Program-made: the position numbers and the translations under genes
In this document: positions 43,487 to 52,590 of the stretch, in pieces
Layout of the letters: the number at the start of each line of letters is the position of its first letter
How positions within the stretch are numbered: the first letter of the stretch is position 1
Assembly (NCBI RefSeq): GCF_021532315.1
Contig: NZ_JAKGAO010000011.1
Coordinates: forward strand, 470,168-534,167
DNA: 64,000 nucleotides
DNA from: Paenibacillus tarimensis
GTDB lineage: Bacteria > Bacillota > Bacilli > Paenibacillales > Paenibacillaceae
Direction: 5' to 3'
Notes under the pieces: model-generated
The model's input: only the letters and a program-made list of their open reading frames with translations
Told to the model about the DNA's origin: nothing
Databases searched by the model: none

Positions 43487-44240
43487 ACGTTATCACTTCC
43501 TTCGCCAATTCAAGATAAACCTCCGCGCCTTTCGAACGAGGATCATAGGTAATAATGGATTGACCATGAGACGGGGCTTCGCTCAGCCGCACATTTCTTG
43601 GAATGATCGTCTGGTAGACCTTCTGTTGGAAGTATTTCTTCACTTCTTCTATAACTTGAATGCCAAGGTTTGTCCTGGCATCAAACATCGTAAGCAATAC
43701 ACCTTCAATTTGCAGCGAGGTGTTAAGGTGCTTCTGAACAAGGCGGACTGTGTTGAGCAGCTGACTTAAACCCTCTAGAGCATAGTACTCACATTGTATG
43801 GGAATAATTACGGAATCCGCCGCTGTTAACGAATTAATCGTTAAGATGCCAAGAGATGGCGGGCAATCAATCAATACGTAGTCGAACTGATTCTTAACCA
43901 GCTGCAGAGATTTCTTCAGTCTTACTTCACGCGATATCGTAGGGACAAGCTCGATCTCCGCACCGGCCAGCTGAATCGTAGCCGGTATAAGCGTAAGTCC
44001 CGGGATTTTCGTTTCACACATCGCTTCTTCTGGATGAACATCATTAATAAGAATATCGTAGATGCAGTTGCTCACATCTGCTTTATTTATCCCGATACCA
44101 CTCGTTGTATTCCCTTGCGGGTCAATATCTACCAGAAGAACTTTCTTGCCAAGTGAAGCTAAGGAGGCGCCTAAGTTGACAGAGGTGGTTGTTTTCCCTA
44201 CCCCGCCCTTCTGATTCGTTATGGCAATTATTTTGGACAA
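43467..44240 (-). CDS. parA: Chromosome partitioning ATPase ParA (Soj)
   Basis: This 257-residue Walker-type ATPase has the deviant Walker A KGGVGKTTT (about residues 10-18), VDIDPQGN, and DYVLIDCPPSLGILT. It binds DNA nonspecifically as an ATP dimer, is stimulated by ParB, and in Bacillus also regulates DnaA. parA and parB overlap and form one transcription unit. Confidence 0.97.
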   Translation of the reverse strand: MSKIIAITNQKGGVGKTTTSVNLGASLASLGKKVLLVDIDPQGNTTSGIGINKADVSNCIYDILINDVHPEEAMCETKIPGLTLIPATIQLAGAEIELVPTISREVRLKKSLQLVKNQFDYVLIDCPPSLGILTINSLTAADSVIIPIQCEYYALEGLSQLLNTVRLVQKHLNTSLQIEGVLLTMFDARTNLGIQVIEEVKKYFQQKVYQTIIPRNVRLSEAPSHGQSIITYDPRSKGAEVYLELAKEVITYEQAAR

Positions 44241-44282
44241 TCCGGTTCACCTCAATATCTAGCTAGTAGGCTGTAAATAGAG

Positions 44283-44307
44283 AAAAAGCGGCAAGGGTTG
44301 CCGCTTT
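44283..44307 (-). terminator. Terminator of noc
   Basis: AAGCGGCAA and TTGCCGCTT form a 9-pair stem with a GGG loop, and TTTTTCTC follows on the minus strand. It separates noc from parA. Confidence 0.9.
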
Positions 44308-44345
44308 CGCGAACGAAGCTGCTTGGGTCATGTTGTACGGCTCAG

Positions 44346-45161
44346 CTACCGCTTAGGGATCCGAATAACGATCTCATAATGCTCTTCGCAGTCCTTTTCA
44401 TCCGTCTTGATCTTCAAGCCGGAGCCGGACACCATATCTATGGATTGGCGAATCGTATTAAGAGCCAGGCGTACATCCTTCGTAAATGAGATCCTTTTCG
44501 ACTTCTTGGCTTTGGCCGCTTCCTTGTAAAAGGCTGCTCTCGCCTCTGTTTGTTTAACATTCAGTTCCTTGGTAATAACATCTTCAAGAACCTTTATTTG
44601 AAGCTCTTCCGTTTCAAGAGTCAGCAATGCCCGTGCATGACGTTCGGTTATTTTCCGTTCCATCAATGCAAGTTTAACAGGTTCACTAAGATTCAACAAT
44701 CGAAGCTTATTGGCTATCGTGGATTGACTCTTTCCAAGCCGCTGTGCCAGACTTTCCTGCGTCAGATCATGAAGATCAATGAGTTTCTGATAGGCAATGG
44801 CTTCTTCTACAGCGGTCAGCCCTTCTCTTTGCAGGTTCTCAATAAGAGCAATGGAAGCAGCTTGAGAATCATTAAATTCTCTTATGATAGCCGGTATTGT
44901 TTCAAGGCCAAGTTTCTTTACCGCACGCCAACGGCGCTCACCCGCAATGATCTCGTACCGATTATTCCGAATTCGTACGACAATTGGTTGAATGACGCCA
45001 TGTGTTTTTATCGTTTGGCAAAGCTCTTCGATCCGATCATCATCGAATATCGTTCTGGGCTGATAGGGGCTTGTATCGATATCCTCCACGGGGATTTGTT
45101 TGACTTCATCCTGGTTGGAGCGTTCGGAAAAGCCGAAAAGCCGCGAAAATTGTTCTTTCAT
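44346..45161 (-). CDS. noc: Nucleoid occlusion protein Noc
   Basis: This 271-residue ParB paralogue prevents division over the nucleoid by binding its own DNA sites and the membrane. The N-terminal amphipathic start [13 protein letters not shown] is typical of Noc. It is followed by [12 protein letters not shown], the CTP-binding GERRWRAV, and the [26 protein letters not shown], whose specificity residues differ from ParB. The start was chosen behind AGGTGGG; an in-frame ATG five codons earlier is too near it. It has its own promoter (45266-45293). Confidence 0.95.
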   Translation of the reverse strand: MKEQFSRLFGFSERSNQDEVKQIPVEDIDTSPYQPRTIFDDDRIEELCQTIKTHGVIQPIVVRIRNNRYEIIAGERRWRAVKKLGLETIPAIIREFNDSQAASIALIENLQREGLTAVEEAIAYQKLIDLHDLTQESLAQRLGKSQSTIANKLRLLNLSEPVKLALMERKITERHARALLTLETEELQIKVLEDVITKELNVKQTEARAAFYKEAAKAKKSKRISFTKDVRLALNTIRQSIDMVSGSGLKIKTDEKDCEEHYEIVIRIPKR

Positions 45162-45265
45162 ACCGTCATAACCCACCTAATTCAATATGCCGTAACGTTG
45201 AACCATACAATGATGCGGATGTCTCTAACTTAACATAATTGGATCAATTAGAGTGCACTCGCTTC

Positions 45266-45293
45266 ATTATACGCCTTACGACGATATTATCAA
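45266..45293 (-). promoter_or_regulatory. Sigma-A promoter of noc
   Basis: Minus-strand TTGATA (45293-45288) and TATAAT (45271-45266), spacer 16 bases. The noc start is ~105 bases downstream. Confidence 0.75.
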
Positions 45294-45356
45294 ATTTTCT
45301 CCGGTTCTTTATTGCACTTTAGTTATATTCGCCAGCCAAAATCCTTTTTCCTGCTT

Positions 45357-45420
45357 GATAACATCAAAACCGGGAATGAAAATGTTTCACGTGGAACAAT
45401 TTCACTCCCGGAATGTTATC
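45357..45420 (-). terminator. rsmG terminator hairpin that contains a parS site
   Basis: The inverted repeat runs GATAACAT...CCGGGA-TGAAA...TTTCA-TCCCGG...ATGTTATC. After the inner stem the minus strand reads TTTTG. It begins 2 bases after the rsmG stop. The 16-base parS at 45383-45398 forms the centre of the hairpin. Confidence 0.7.
45383..45398. promoter_or_regulatory. parS site downstream of rsmG
   Basis: TGTTTCACGTGGAACA matches the parS palindrome with one substitution. It is the second parS in the window, 2.4 kb from the one in parB. Confidence 0.88.
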
Positions 45421-45421
45421 T

Positions 45422-46132
45422 TTATACAATCGGCTGTTTGAGCGGCGTACCTGCCTTGCGCGGGTACTTCTTCGGCGTGGAACCTTGCTTGCGAATCAAG
45501 ATAATATGACGGTCTGATTCTTCGTTAGGAAGCTTGAAATGATGGACATTTTCCAGCTTGCCGCCAAGCTCCTTCAAACTCTTCCCCGCTTCGTGCACTT
45601 CATCTTTAGGATCACTGCCCTTCATGGCTGCAAACAAAGCACGTGGTCTTGCAAAAGGAAGACAAAACTCGTTCAGAACGTTCAGCCTCGCAACCGCCCT
45701 AGCTGTTACCAAATCATATTGATCTCTGTGCTCTGCTTGACGCGCAATATCCTCTGCCCTCCCATGAACAAGCTGGCAATTCTTCAGTCCCAGTTTTTCA
45801 CATAGATGAGTAAGGAACTGAATTCGCTTGTTAAGTGAGTCCACGATTGTGATATGGAGATGGGGGTAACAAATTTTCAACGGAACACTTGGAAAACCAG
45901 CGCCTGAACCGATATCCGCCAGCCGGGTCGCCTGATCCATATCAACATAGAAGGATAATGAGATCGAGTCGTAAAAATGCTTCTCATATACCGCATCTCG
46001 TTCCGTAATCCCGGTCAGATTCATCTTCTCGTTCCACTCAACAAGAATCTGATAGTAACGCTCCAACTGCTCCAGCTGAGTGTTGCTAAGCTCCCTTTGT
46101 TGTTCTGCCATAAGCTTGATAAACCATTCCAT
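45422..46132 (-). CDS. rsmG: 16S rRNA (guanine527-N7)-methyltransferase RsmG
   Basis: This 236-residue class I methyltransferase modifies G527 of 16S rRNA. The SAM-binding motif is LADIGSGAGFPSVPLKI, with YEKHFYDSIS before it and VTARAVARL after it. The start at ATG 46132 is 7 bases from GGGGG and 4 bases after the mnmG stop, so the genes are coupled. Loss of this gene in other bacteria gives low-level streptomycin resistance. Confidence 0.96.
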   Translation of the reverse strand: MEWFIKLMAEQQRELSNTQLEQLERYYQILVEWNEKMNLTGITERDAVYEKHFYDSISLSFYVDMDQATRLADIGSGAGFPSVPLKICYPHLHITIVDSLNKRIQFLTHLCEKLGLKNCQLVHGRAEDIARQAEHRDQYDLVTARAVARLNVLNEFCLPFARPRALFAAMKGSDPKDEVHEAGKSLKELGGKLENVHHFKLPNEESDRHIILIRKQGSTPKKYPRKAGTPLKQPIV

Positions 46133-46136
46133 CCTC

Positions 46137-48026
46137 TTACCCCCGTGCCGCAACTACCCGGTTATAATGCTCCAGATAAACAAGGAGAATGGACAGATCT
46201 GCAGGTGTCACGCCAGATATTCTGGATGCTTGACCGATTGATAGCGGCCTGATTGTGCTCAGCTTCTGCTTGGCCTCAGAAGCAAGTCCATGTACATCGT
46301 AATAATCGATGTCATCCGGAATTTTCTTCTTCTCCATCTTGGCTAGACGTTCAACCTGCAGCAGCTGTTTCTCAATATAACCCTGATACTTCACTTGGAT
46401 CTCCACTTGTTCCTTCATATCATCATTTAACTCGAGCGGTGAAGGAGCAACCTTCTCAAGCAGTGCATAGCTGATCTCCGGTCTGCGCAGCAGCGAGAGC
46501 GCATCGACTGTGTTGGCAATCGGTGCCGAGCCCGCTTCTTCTAGCATAGCTTGCAGGGATTCATCTGCCCGAACCTTGGTCGTCTTAATTCGTTCAATTT
46601 CCTGTTCAATCCTCTCCTTCTTCAACAGAAAGCGGCTGTGTCTCTCCTCCGAGATAAGGCCAATCTCATAACCAATCGGGGTCAGCCTCAGGTCAGCATT
46701 ATCATGACGAAGCAGCAGGCGGTATTCTGCACGGGAAGTCAGCAAGCGGTAGGGCTCATTCGTCCCCTTCGTCACGAGGTCATCTATCAATACACCAATG
46801 TATCCCTGAGACCGTTCCAGGATTACTGGCTCTAGTCCCTGCACCTTGCGGGCTGCATTGATGCCTGCCATGATTCCTTGGCCAGCCGCCTCCTCATAAC
46901 CGGATGTGCCATTAATCTGCCCAGCGGTGAATAACCCAGACACAACCTTCGTTTCCAGTGTCGGCCACAGCTGAGTAGGTACAACCGCATCATATTCAAT
47001 GGCATAGCCGGTACGCATCATTTCTACACGTTCCATACCAGGGATCGAGCGAAGAATAGCGAGCTGAACATCTTCAGGCATACTCGTCGACAGACCCTGT
47101 ACATAATATTCTGACGTGTGCTTGCCTTCAGGCTCGAGGAAAATTTGATGTTTGGGCTTATCCGCAAACCGCACAATCTTGTCTTCTATAGAAGGGCAGT
47201 AACGTGGCCCTGTACCTTCGATTTGACCCGAGAACATCGGCGCGCGATGCAGGTTATCATTAATAATCTTGTGTGTATCTTCTGATGTATAGGTCAGCCA
47301 GCATGGCAGCTGTTCATTGTCCGAGTATTCCGTCTCATAAGAGAAGAACTTCGGCTGCTCGTCCCCAGGCTGGATTTCCGTCTTGTCAAAATCAATCGAA
47401 TCCTTGTGAACACGTGGCGGCGTACCGGTCTTAAATCTTACAAGCTCAAGTCCCAAACCGCGAAGCGATTCGGACAGCTTCACCGATGGCTGCTGGTTGT
47501 TAGGACCGCTCTCATACATCAACTCGCCCATAATCACTTTGCCGCGCAGATAAGTTCCCGTTGTTACAACAACAGCTTTCGCCCGGTATTCAGCACCTGT
47601 CTTCGTTATTAAGCCTACGCAATTCCCGTCTTCTACGATCAACTCTTCTGCCATACCTTGGCGAAGCGTCAGATGCTTCGTTTCTTCAATGGTCTTCTTC
47701 ATCTCATGCTGATACATGAACTTATCTGCCTGAGCACGAAGCGCATGAACTGCTGGCCCCTTACCTGTATTCAGCATCCTCATTTGAATGAAAGTTTTAT
47801 CGATATTCCGTCCCATCTCGCCCCCGAGCGCATCAATCTCACGAACGACATGTCCTTTAGCAGGACCCCCAATTGACGGGTTGCATGGCATGAATGCCAC
47901 CATATCCAAATTAATTGTTAGCAGCAGGGTCTCACAGCCCATTCTTGCCGATGCCAGTGCAGCTTCACAGCCTGCATGTCCGGCACCTACCACGATGACA
48001 TCATAATCGCCAGCATGATATCCCAT
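46137..48026 (-). CDS. mnmG: tRNA uridine-5-carboxymethylaminomethyl modification enzyme MnmG (GidA)
   Basis: This 629-residue FAD protein, with MnmE, installs the cmnm5 group at wobble U34. The FAD motif [19 protein letters not shown] lies at the N-terminus (about residues 12-30). Family signatures [21 protein letters not shown] and [14 protein letters not shown] follow, with an insertion domain and C-terminal helices ([16 protein letters not shown]). GGAGGAGGG upstream of ATG 48026 decides the start; an upstream in-frame ATG adds 16 unrelated residues. Confidence 0.97.
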   Translation of the reverse strand: MGYHAGDYDVIVVGAGHAGCEAALASARMGCETLLLTINLDMVAFMPCNPSIGGPAKGHVVREIDALGGEMGRNIDKTFIQMRMLNTGKGPAVHALRAQADKFMYQHEMKKTIEETKHLTLRQGMAEELIVEDGNCVGLITKTGAEYRAKAVVVTTGTYLRGKVIMGELMYESGPNNQQPSVKLSESLRGLGLELVRFKTGTPPRVHKDSIDFDKTEIQPGDEQPKFFSYETEYSDNEQLPCWLTYTSEDTHKIINDNLHRAPMFSGQIEGTGPRYCPSIEDKIVRFADKPKHQIFLEPEGKHTSEYYVQGLSTSMPEDVQLAILRSIPGMERVEMMRTGYAIEYDAVVPTQLWPTLETKVVSGLFTAGQINGTSGYEEAAGQGIMAGINAARKVQGLEPVILERSQGYIGVLIDDLVTKGTNEPYRLLTSRAEYRLLLRHDNADLRLTPIGYEIGLISEERHSRFLLKKERIEQEIERIKTTKVRADESLQAMLEEAGSAPIANTVDALSLLRRPEISYALLEKVAPSPLELNDDMKEQVEIQVKYQGYIEKQLLQVERLAKMEKKKIPDDIDYYDVHGLASEAKQKLSTIRPLSIGQASRISGVTPADLSILLVYLEHYNRVVAARG

Positions 48027-48139
48027 TTTGCTATCCCTCCTCCTCTTTTTCGCCCAAAACTCATCCTCATTCATCTATCTGCATAATCTCTTAATTTCAT
48101 CAAGAATCCGACTCGAATTGCCATCATTATTTTTGCATA

Positions 48140-49519
48140 TTATTTACCTAGACAGAACTGCGAAAAAATCTGATCAATAAGTGAATCACCCGCGCTATCA
48201 CCAGTAATTTCGCCAAGAAGCTCCCAAGCTGTACGGACATCGATTTGCACAATATCAATCGGGATGCCGGATTCTGTCGCCTCGATGGCATCCTCAAGAG
48301 AACGCATCGCCTGCTTAAGAAGAGCAATATGCCTCACATTCGATACGTAGGTCATATCGGCGGATTCCAGCTTGCCGGAGAAGAACATGGAAGCAATTGC
48401 TTCCTCCAGCTGATCCATACCTCTTTCCTCCGCCACTGACATCCGTACAATGGCCTGTTCGGGGACCAGCTCGATAAGCTCTTCATCACTAAGCTGAGTC
48501 GGAAGGTCCGTCTTGTTCAAAATGACGATCATCTGCCGGCCGCTCAGCTGCTTTAGCAGCTCCTTCTCATCCTCATGCAGCGGCTCTGCATTGTTCAACA
48601 CTAACATAATGAGATCCGCCTCACCTAATGCAGTGCGGGAACGCTCCACTCCAATCCGTTCCACTAAATCAGAGGTCTCCCGAATTCCCGCTGTATCCAG
48701 CAGTCTTAGGGGAATCCCCTTTACCGTAACAAATTCCTCTATCACATCCCGGGTTGTTCCCGGTATATCCGTCACGATCGCTTTATTGCTCTGGGATAAG
48801 GCATTCAGCAGAGATGACTTGCCTACATTCGGCCTGCCGACAATTGCCGTCACAATACCCTCCCGCAAAATCTTGCCTTCACTTGCCGTACGAAGCAGCT
48901 GTATGATCTCAGCAATAACCTCCATGCTCTGGTCCCGAATGAATGCATTGCTCATCTCGGTTACGTCATGCTCCGGATAATCAATATTCACCTCAATATG
49001 AGCAAGCAGCTCAATCAACTGGTGACGCAATAACTTGATTTTCTTGGACAGTGAACCTTCTGCCTGCTTTAATGCTATGGAAAAAGCGCGATCCGACTTA
49101 GATCTGATTAAGTCCATCACAGCTTCAGCCTGCGTCAGATCAATACGGCCGTTCAGGAAAGCCCGTTTCGTAAACTCTCCCGGCTCAGCCAGACGGATCG
49201 TTCCACGTCTCAGCAGCAGTTCCATGACACGCTTAACGGCCACGATCCCCCCGTGCGTGCTGATTTCCACCACGTCTTCAGCTGTAAAGGATCGCGGCCC
49301 CCTCATGACCGTAACAAGTGATTCCTCCATAACCTCACCAGTGTCCGGATCAATAATATGACCATAGTTTACTGTATGGGTAGCTGCCTCGTTTAGATCC
49401 ACCCTAGATCGGAACAAAGGCGCCGTTGCCTTCACAGCATCAGCTCCGCTCACCCGTATGACGGCAATGCCGCTTTCACCGACAGCTGTCGAGATCGCGG
49501 CAATCGTATCCATATTCAT
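48140..49519 (-). CDS. mnmE: tRNA modification GTPase MnmE (TrmE/ThdF)
   Basis: This 459-residue potassium-dependent GTPase works with MnmG on wobble uridine. The N-terminal tetrahydrofolate-binding domain (about 1-120) is followed by a helical domain containing an inserted G domain with G1 GRPNVGKSSL (about 230), DIPGTTRD, DTAG and NKTD. The C-terminus ends FCLGK, the catalytic Cys of the CxGK tail. GGAGGAG lies upstream. The region before it holds DnaA boxes. Confidence 0.97.
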   Translation of the reverse strand: MNMDTIAAISTAVGESGIAVIRVSGADAVKATAPLFRSRVDLNEAATHTVNYGHIIDPDTGEVMEESLVTVMRGPRSFTAEDVVEISTHGGIVAVKRVMELLLRRGTIRLAEPGEFTKRAFLNGRIDLTQAEAVMDLIRSKSDRAFSIALKQAEGSLSKKIKLLRHQLIELLAHIEVNIDYPEHDVTEMSNAFIRDQSMEVIAEIIQLLRTASEGKILREGIVTAIVGRPNVGKSSLLNALSQSNKAIVTDIPGTTRDVIEEFVTVKGIPLRLLDTAGIRETSDLVERIGVERSRTALGEADLIMLVLNNAEPLHEDEKELLKQLSGRQMIVILNKTDLPTQLSDEELIELVPEQAIVRMSVAEERGMDQLEEAIASMFFSGKLESADMTYVSNVRHIALLKQAMRSLEDAIEATESGIPIDIVQIDVRTAWELLGEITGDSAGDSLIDQIFSQFCLGK

Positions 49520-49581
49520 GTACGTTTCAACTCCTCCAGTATAACCGTTAACCCTTGGTCAGGTCGACTGCCGGGTGCCAG

Positions 49582-49695
49582 TTATCCCCCTGTGGATTAT
49601 GATTAGCATTTCCTTCGTAATTGTTCACAGTTCTAATAAAGCTGATTATGCAAAATGCAGCACCTGTCATCATACCGTTATCCACATGTGGATAT
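49582..49695. promoter_or_regulatory. DnaA-box cluster between mnmE and jag
   Basis: A perfect TTATCCACA (49678-49686) abuts TGTGGATAT (49687-49695) head to head. A second pair, TTATCCCCC and TGTGGATTA, lies at 49582-49599. Each imperfect box differs by one or two bases. The cluster is 2.9 kb from dnaA and precedes mnmE. Confidence 0.7.
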
Positions 49696-49720
49696 TTATT
49701 TTTCGACAGAAACACCTTCA

Positions 49721-49755
49721 AAAAAAGGCAATGCCTCTTGGTAGGAGCCATTGCC
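49721..49755 (-). terminator. Terminator of the yidC-jag operon
   Basis: GGCAATG (49727-49733) pairs with CATTGCC (49749-49755), extended inward by short pairs. The minus strand continues TTTTTTT. It lies 23 bases after the jag stop. Confidence 0.85.
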
Positions 49756-49777
49756 GAGCATACCAACTTCTATTCAT

Positions 49778-50407
49778 CTATCGAGGGGTAATGACGATTC
49801 GCCGATTAGGCTCGTCTCCCTTACTGTACGTCTTCACCTTCGGATGATTCTGCAGCTGGTAATGTATAACCTTGCGGTCCTGTGCAGTCATCGGTTCCAA
49901 TACTATCTCTTGCTTCGATCGTATAACCTTCCCTGCAAGACGGTCGGACAATTCCGCCAGTGTCTTGCGTCTGCGTTCCCGAAAATCCTCAGCATCAAGG
50001 ACGATTCTTACAAAACTGTCTGAATGGCGGTTTGCGACAATATTAGCCAGGTACTGCAGGGCATCTAGCGTCTGGCCTCTGCGTCCGATCAGCATACCGA
50101 TATCTCCGGTACCGGAGATATTGAGCTGAATACCTTCCCTGGTTGTCAGCCGGTTAATATCTACCTGAAGGCCCATAGCCTCGGCCACTTCATGTAGAAA
50201 TTGTTCCGTTTCACCTACAGGGTCAACCGGTTCGGGCAGAAGCTCCAGTTCTACCTTCGCTTCCCTTGTACCGATTAATCCAAACAACCCCCTGGAGGGC
50301 TGTTCAGTAACCGTTACCTTCACCCGTTCTTCCGTAACCTGCAGCTCAGCCAAACCGTTTCTTACAGCTTCTTCAATCGTCTTTCCCGATGCTACGATTT
50401 TCTTCAT
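49778..50407 (-). CDS. jag: RNA-binding protein Jag (KhpB), Jag_N-KH-R3H
   Basis: This 209-residue protein has a Jag_N domain (MKKIVASGKTIEEAVRNGL), a KH domain (GMLIGRRGQTLDALQYLANI, about 125-145) and a C-terminal R3H domain (RKVIHYQLQNHPKVKTYS, about 175-205). With KhpA it binds many RNAs and affects cell elongation and sporulation. Its start overlaps the stop of yidC by 4 bases. Confidence 0.95.
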   Translation of the reverse strand: MKKIVASGKTIEEAVRNGLAELQVTEERVKVTVTEQPSRGLFGLIGTREAKVELELLPEPVDPVGETEQFLHEVAEAMGLQVDINRLTTREGIQLNISGTGDIGMLIGRRGQTLDALQYLANIVANRHSDSFVRIVLDAEDFRERRRKTLAELSDRLAGKVIRSKQEIVLEPMTAQDRKVIHYQLQNHPKVKTYSKGDEPNRRIVITPR

Positions 50408-51165
50408 TTCGCAGGGGCCTCCTTACCCTTGTCGGATGAACGAACGTAGAGGAAATAGTTTTGAATAATCGTATAGATGTTGCTGTAGATCCAGTAAAGC
50501 GGAAGTGCTGCCGGGAATGACATCGCCATGACGAAAATCAATACCGGGAAAATAAGCAGAATCGCCTGCATGGGATTATTCGGCTGCTGCGGCATCATCT
50601 TTGACTGGATGAATGTCGTAATCGCCGCTATAATCGGCAGGATATAATACGGATCCTTCTCACCAAGCTGAAGCCATAGGAATTCATGGGTACGAATATC
50701 CGGGTTCCAGTAGATGGCATTGTAAAGTGCGATGAAAATCGGCATTTGAATCAGCAGCGGCAGACAGCCAGCCAGCGGATTGATCTGATGCTGCTGGAAC
50801 AGCTTCATTGTCTCTTCCTGCTGCTTCTGAGGATTATCCTTGAACTTCTGGCGGATCTTCTGCATCTCAGGCTGAATCGCCTGCATCGCCTTCGAACTGC
50901 GGTACTGCTTCAGCGTAAGCGGCAAAATCAGGGTACGGACGATGATCGTCAGCAGCAGAATCGATAGTCCATACGAGCCCGTGAACCACTCGGCGAACGT
51001 ATCAAGCATCAGTGCAAACCAGTAAACAACGTTCTTCTCCCAGAAGTTGCCCTTCAGCAAATCCTCGGTCGTGGTCGTATGGTCTGTCGGCGCACAGCCT
51101 GACAATACAGCCATAAGCCCGATAAGGCCTAAAACAAGCCACAATTTCTTATTACGAAACAACAT
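50404..51165 (-). CDS. yidC: Membrane protein insertase YidC (SpoIIIJ/OxaA1)
   Basis: This 253-residue Oxa1-family insertase is a lipoprotein in Gram-positives: the N-terminus MLFRNKKLWLVLGLIGLM leads to the lipobox VLSGC. The five-TM core includes GLSILLLTIIVRTLILPLTL with the conserved hydrophilic-groove Arg, QKIRQKFKDNPQKQQEETM in the cytoplasmic hairpin, and PLAGCLPLLIQMPIFIALY. ATG 51165 was chosen behind GAGGGGAG. It is cotranscribed with rnpA and jag. Confidence 0.96.
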   Translation of the reverse strand: MLFRNKKLWLVLGLIGLMAVLSGCAPTDHTTTTEDLLKGNFWEKNVVYWFALMLDTFAEWFTGSYGLSILLLTIIVRTLILPLTLKQYRSSKAMQAIQPEMQKIRQKFKDNPQKQQEETMKLFQQHQINPLAGCLPLLIQMPIFIALYNAIYWNPDIRTHEFLWLQLGEKDPYYILPIIAAITTFIQSKMMPQQPNNPMQAILLIFPVLIFVMAMSFPAALPLYWIYSNIYTIIQNYFLYVRSSDKGKEAPAK

Positions 51166-51258
51166 CAAAACTCCCCTCTGCTGAGACAAGCATTCTAGAA
51201 AACTATACCATAATTCAATCCGCAAGGAAACAGCCCCGGACGGGCGAAGCCAGCGCTT

Positions 51259-51612
51259 TCACCGATCCGGCCGGGGCTTAAGTAATCCCGCTTTACGGAG
51301 CACATGAAGCATGCTTTTCTCCAGCTCCTTGGTCTTCATCGCAACGGCAGGCTTGCGGACGATAAGAATAAAATCCGTATGCTCCGCAATAAGCGGTGCG
51401 TTCAGCCTAACCAATTCCTTCACTACCCTTCGAAGCCGGTTCCGCACAACCGCGTTGCCAAGCTTCTTGCTGACCGACACGCCCATCCGGAATTGCTCCG
51501 TCGCGGGCCGCTTCGACCAGTACACAACAAATTGACCGTTCGCAAACGATTTTCCCCACTTATAAATACGCGAAAAATCGCTCCGGTTCCGCAAACGAAG
51601 CTTTCTTTGCAT
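51259..51612 (-). CDS. rnpA: Ribonuclease P protein component
   Basis: This 117-residue protein subunit of RNase P contains the signature RNRLRRVVKELVRLNA (RNR motif, about residues 58-73) that contacts the catalytic RNA and tRNA leader. It begins MQRKLRLRNRSDFSRIYKWG. It lies between rpmH and yidC, the universal bacterial order. A terminator-like hairpin between rpmH and rnpA may lower its expression relative to L34. Confidence 0.97.
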   Translation of the reverse strand: MQRKLRLRNRSDFSRIYKWGKSFANGQFVVYWSKRPATEQFRMGVSVSKKLGNAVVRNRLRRVVKELVRLNAPLIAEHTDFILIVRKPAVAMKTKELEKSMLHVLRKAGLLKPRPDR

Positions 51613-51666
51613 AGACGCAAGCCCACCGAACTTTCCTTTTTATTAATGAAGTATGTTCCAAAACCG

Positions 51667-51693
51667 AAAAAAAAAGACCACCGCACGTGGTCT
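51667..51693 (-). terminator. Terminator-like hairpin between rpmH and rnpA
   Basis: AGACCAC (51675-51681) pairs with GTGGTCT (51687-51693), and nine T follow on the minus strand. It should partially stop rpmH transcription before rnpA. Confidence 0.8.
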
Positions 51694-51698
51694 TTTGG

Positions 51699-51833
51699 TT
51701 ACGCACTCAATACTTTTCTACCCTTTTGACGGCGGGCACTCAGTACTTTGCGGCCATTCTTCGTAGCCATCCGCTTGCGGAAGCCGTGAACTTTTTTACG
51801 CTTGCTTACATTCGGTTTAAATGTCGGTCTCAT
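51699..51833 (-). CDS. rpmH: 50S ribosomal protein L34
   Basis: This 44-residue highly basic protein reads [20 protein letters not shown] and ends with a [18 protein letters not shown] tail, the L34 consensus. It is the first gene to the left of oriC and is read away from it. A near-consensus promoter is at 51935-51963 and an AGGAGG lies just before the start. Confidence 0.98.
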   Translation of the reverse strand: MRPTFKPNVSKRKKVHGFRKRMATKNGRKVLSARRQKGRKVLSA

Positions 51834-51934
51834 GATTTTGCACCTCCTGGTTCCGATCTATTTAAATACTGCATCAGCATTTTAAATGAATCATACTACT
51901 TTATCTGTGTCTGCTTTCAAAAAACGCCTTTTCA

Positions 51935-51963
51935 ATTAAATCACACCCTATGGTAAAAGTCAA
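51935..51963 (-). promoter_or_regulatory. Sigma-A promoter of rpmH
   Basis: Minus-strand TTGACT (51963-51958) and TTTAAT (51940-51935), 17 bases apart, ~100 bases before rpmH. Confidence 0.75.
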
Positions 51964-52069
51964 TCCTGACTCAATCCGGCTGTGAAAATCGCTTCTACGT
52001 AAAATTGCCTGGCCCCGTCCTGCCTGTTGATAACCGGATAAGGATAAGGCCCACTCAAAATTGATAACA

Positions 52070-52353
52070 TGTGAATAAGTTTTGAGGGCTGTGAGCAGTT
52101 TTTGTCGAACCATTAACAAATTATAAACAATATCTAGTGTTGTCCATAAGTTTTATGCACAACCAGTTGTAAATGTGGATAAATTATTGATTTACGTTGA
52201 AATCACGGGCGTCTTTTGCTATGATAGTCTTGTTTTCGATGTGGATGAATCCATATCATCCCCAATATTATCAACAGCCTGTGGATAACTTTGTGAACAA
52301 GTTTTATCCCCTTTTGATAACTTCTCAACTGTTATCGTGTATAGTGTGGATAA
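52070..52353. other. oriC: oriC, upstream DnaA-box region
   Basis: The rpmH-dnaA interval holds perfect DnaA boxes TGTGGATAA at 52174-52182, 52280-52288 and 52345-52353. One-mismatch boxes lie at 52070-52078 (TGTGAATAA), 52153-52161 (TTATGCACA) and 52240-52248 (TGTGGATGA). They surround the dnaA promoter, so DnaA can both assemble here and repress its own gene. The dnaA-dnaN interval (54022-54080) holds the unwinding element. Confidence 0.92.
52197..52225 (+). promoter_or_regulatory. Sigma-A promoter of dnaA
   Basis: TTGAAA (52197-52202) and TATGAT (52220-52225) are 17 bases apart, lying between DnaA boxes at 52174 and 52240. It implies a leader of about 360 bases. Confidence 0.75.
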
Positions 52354-52590
52354 TTCCGCCGCACTTCCAGCTTATTCGACAAACACATGCACATTCGTTC
52401 AGGGCCGCTGTTCACCAGCAGCATGCAGCAGCCTCCATTTTCTGATGCCTTTTTTCTGTGCATGGTACTTTTTTTCTATAATGGGTTCACCGCAGCTCAA
52501 TCTGCGGCGCAACCCTTTTTCGTCGCTTGCCAAGACCGTTGGAAGCGGCTGAATTCTCTTGCTGTAACAACGGTTAAGGAGTGACAGTCT

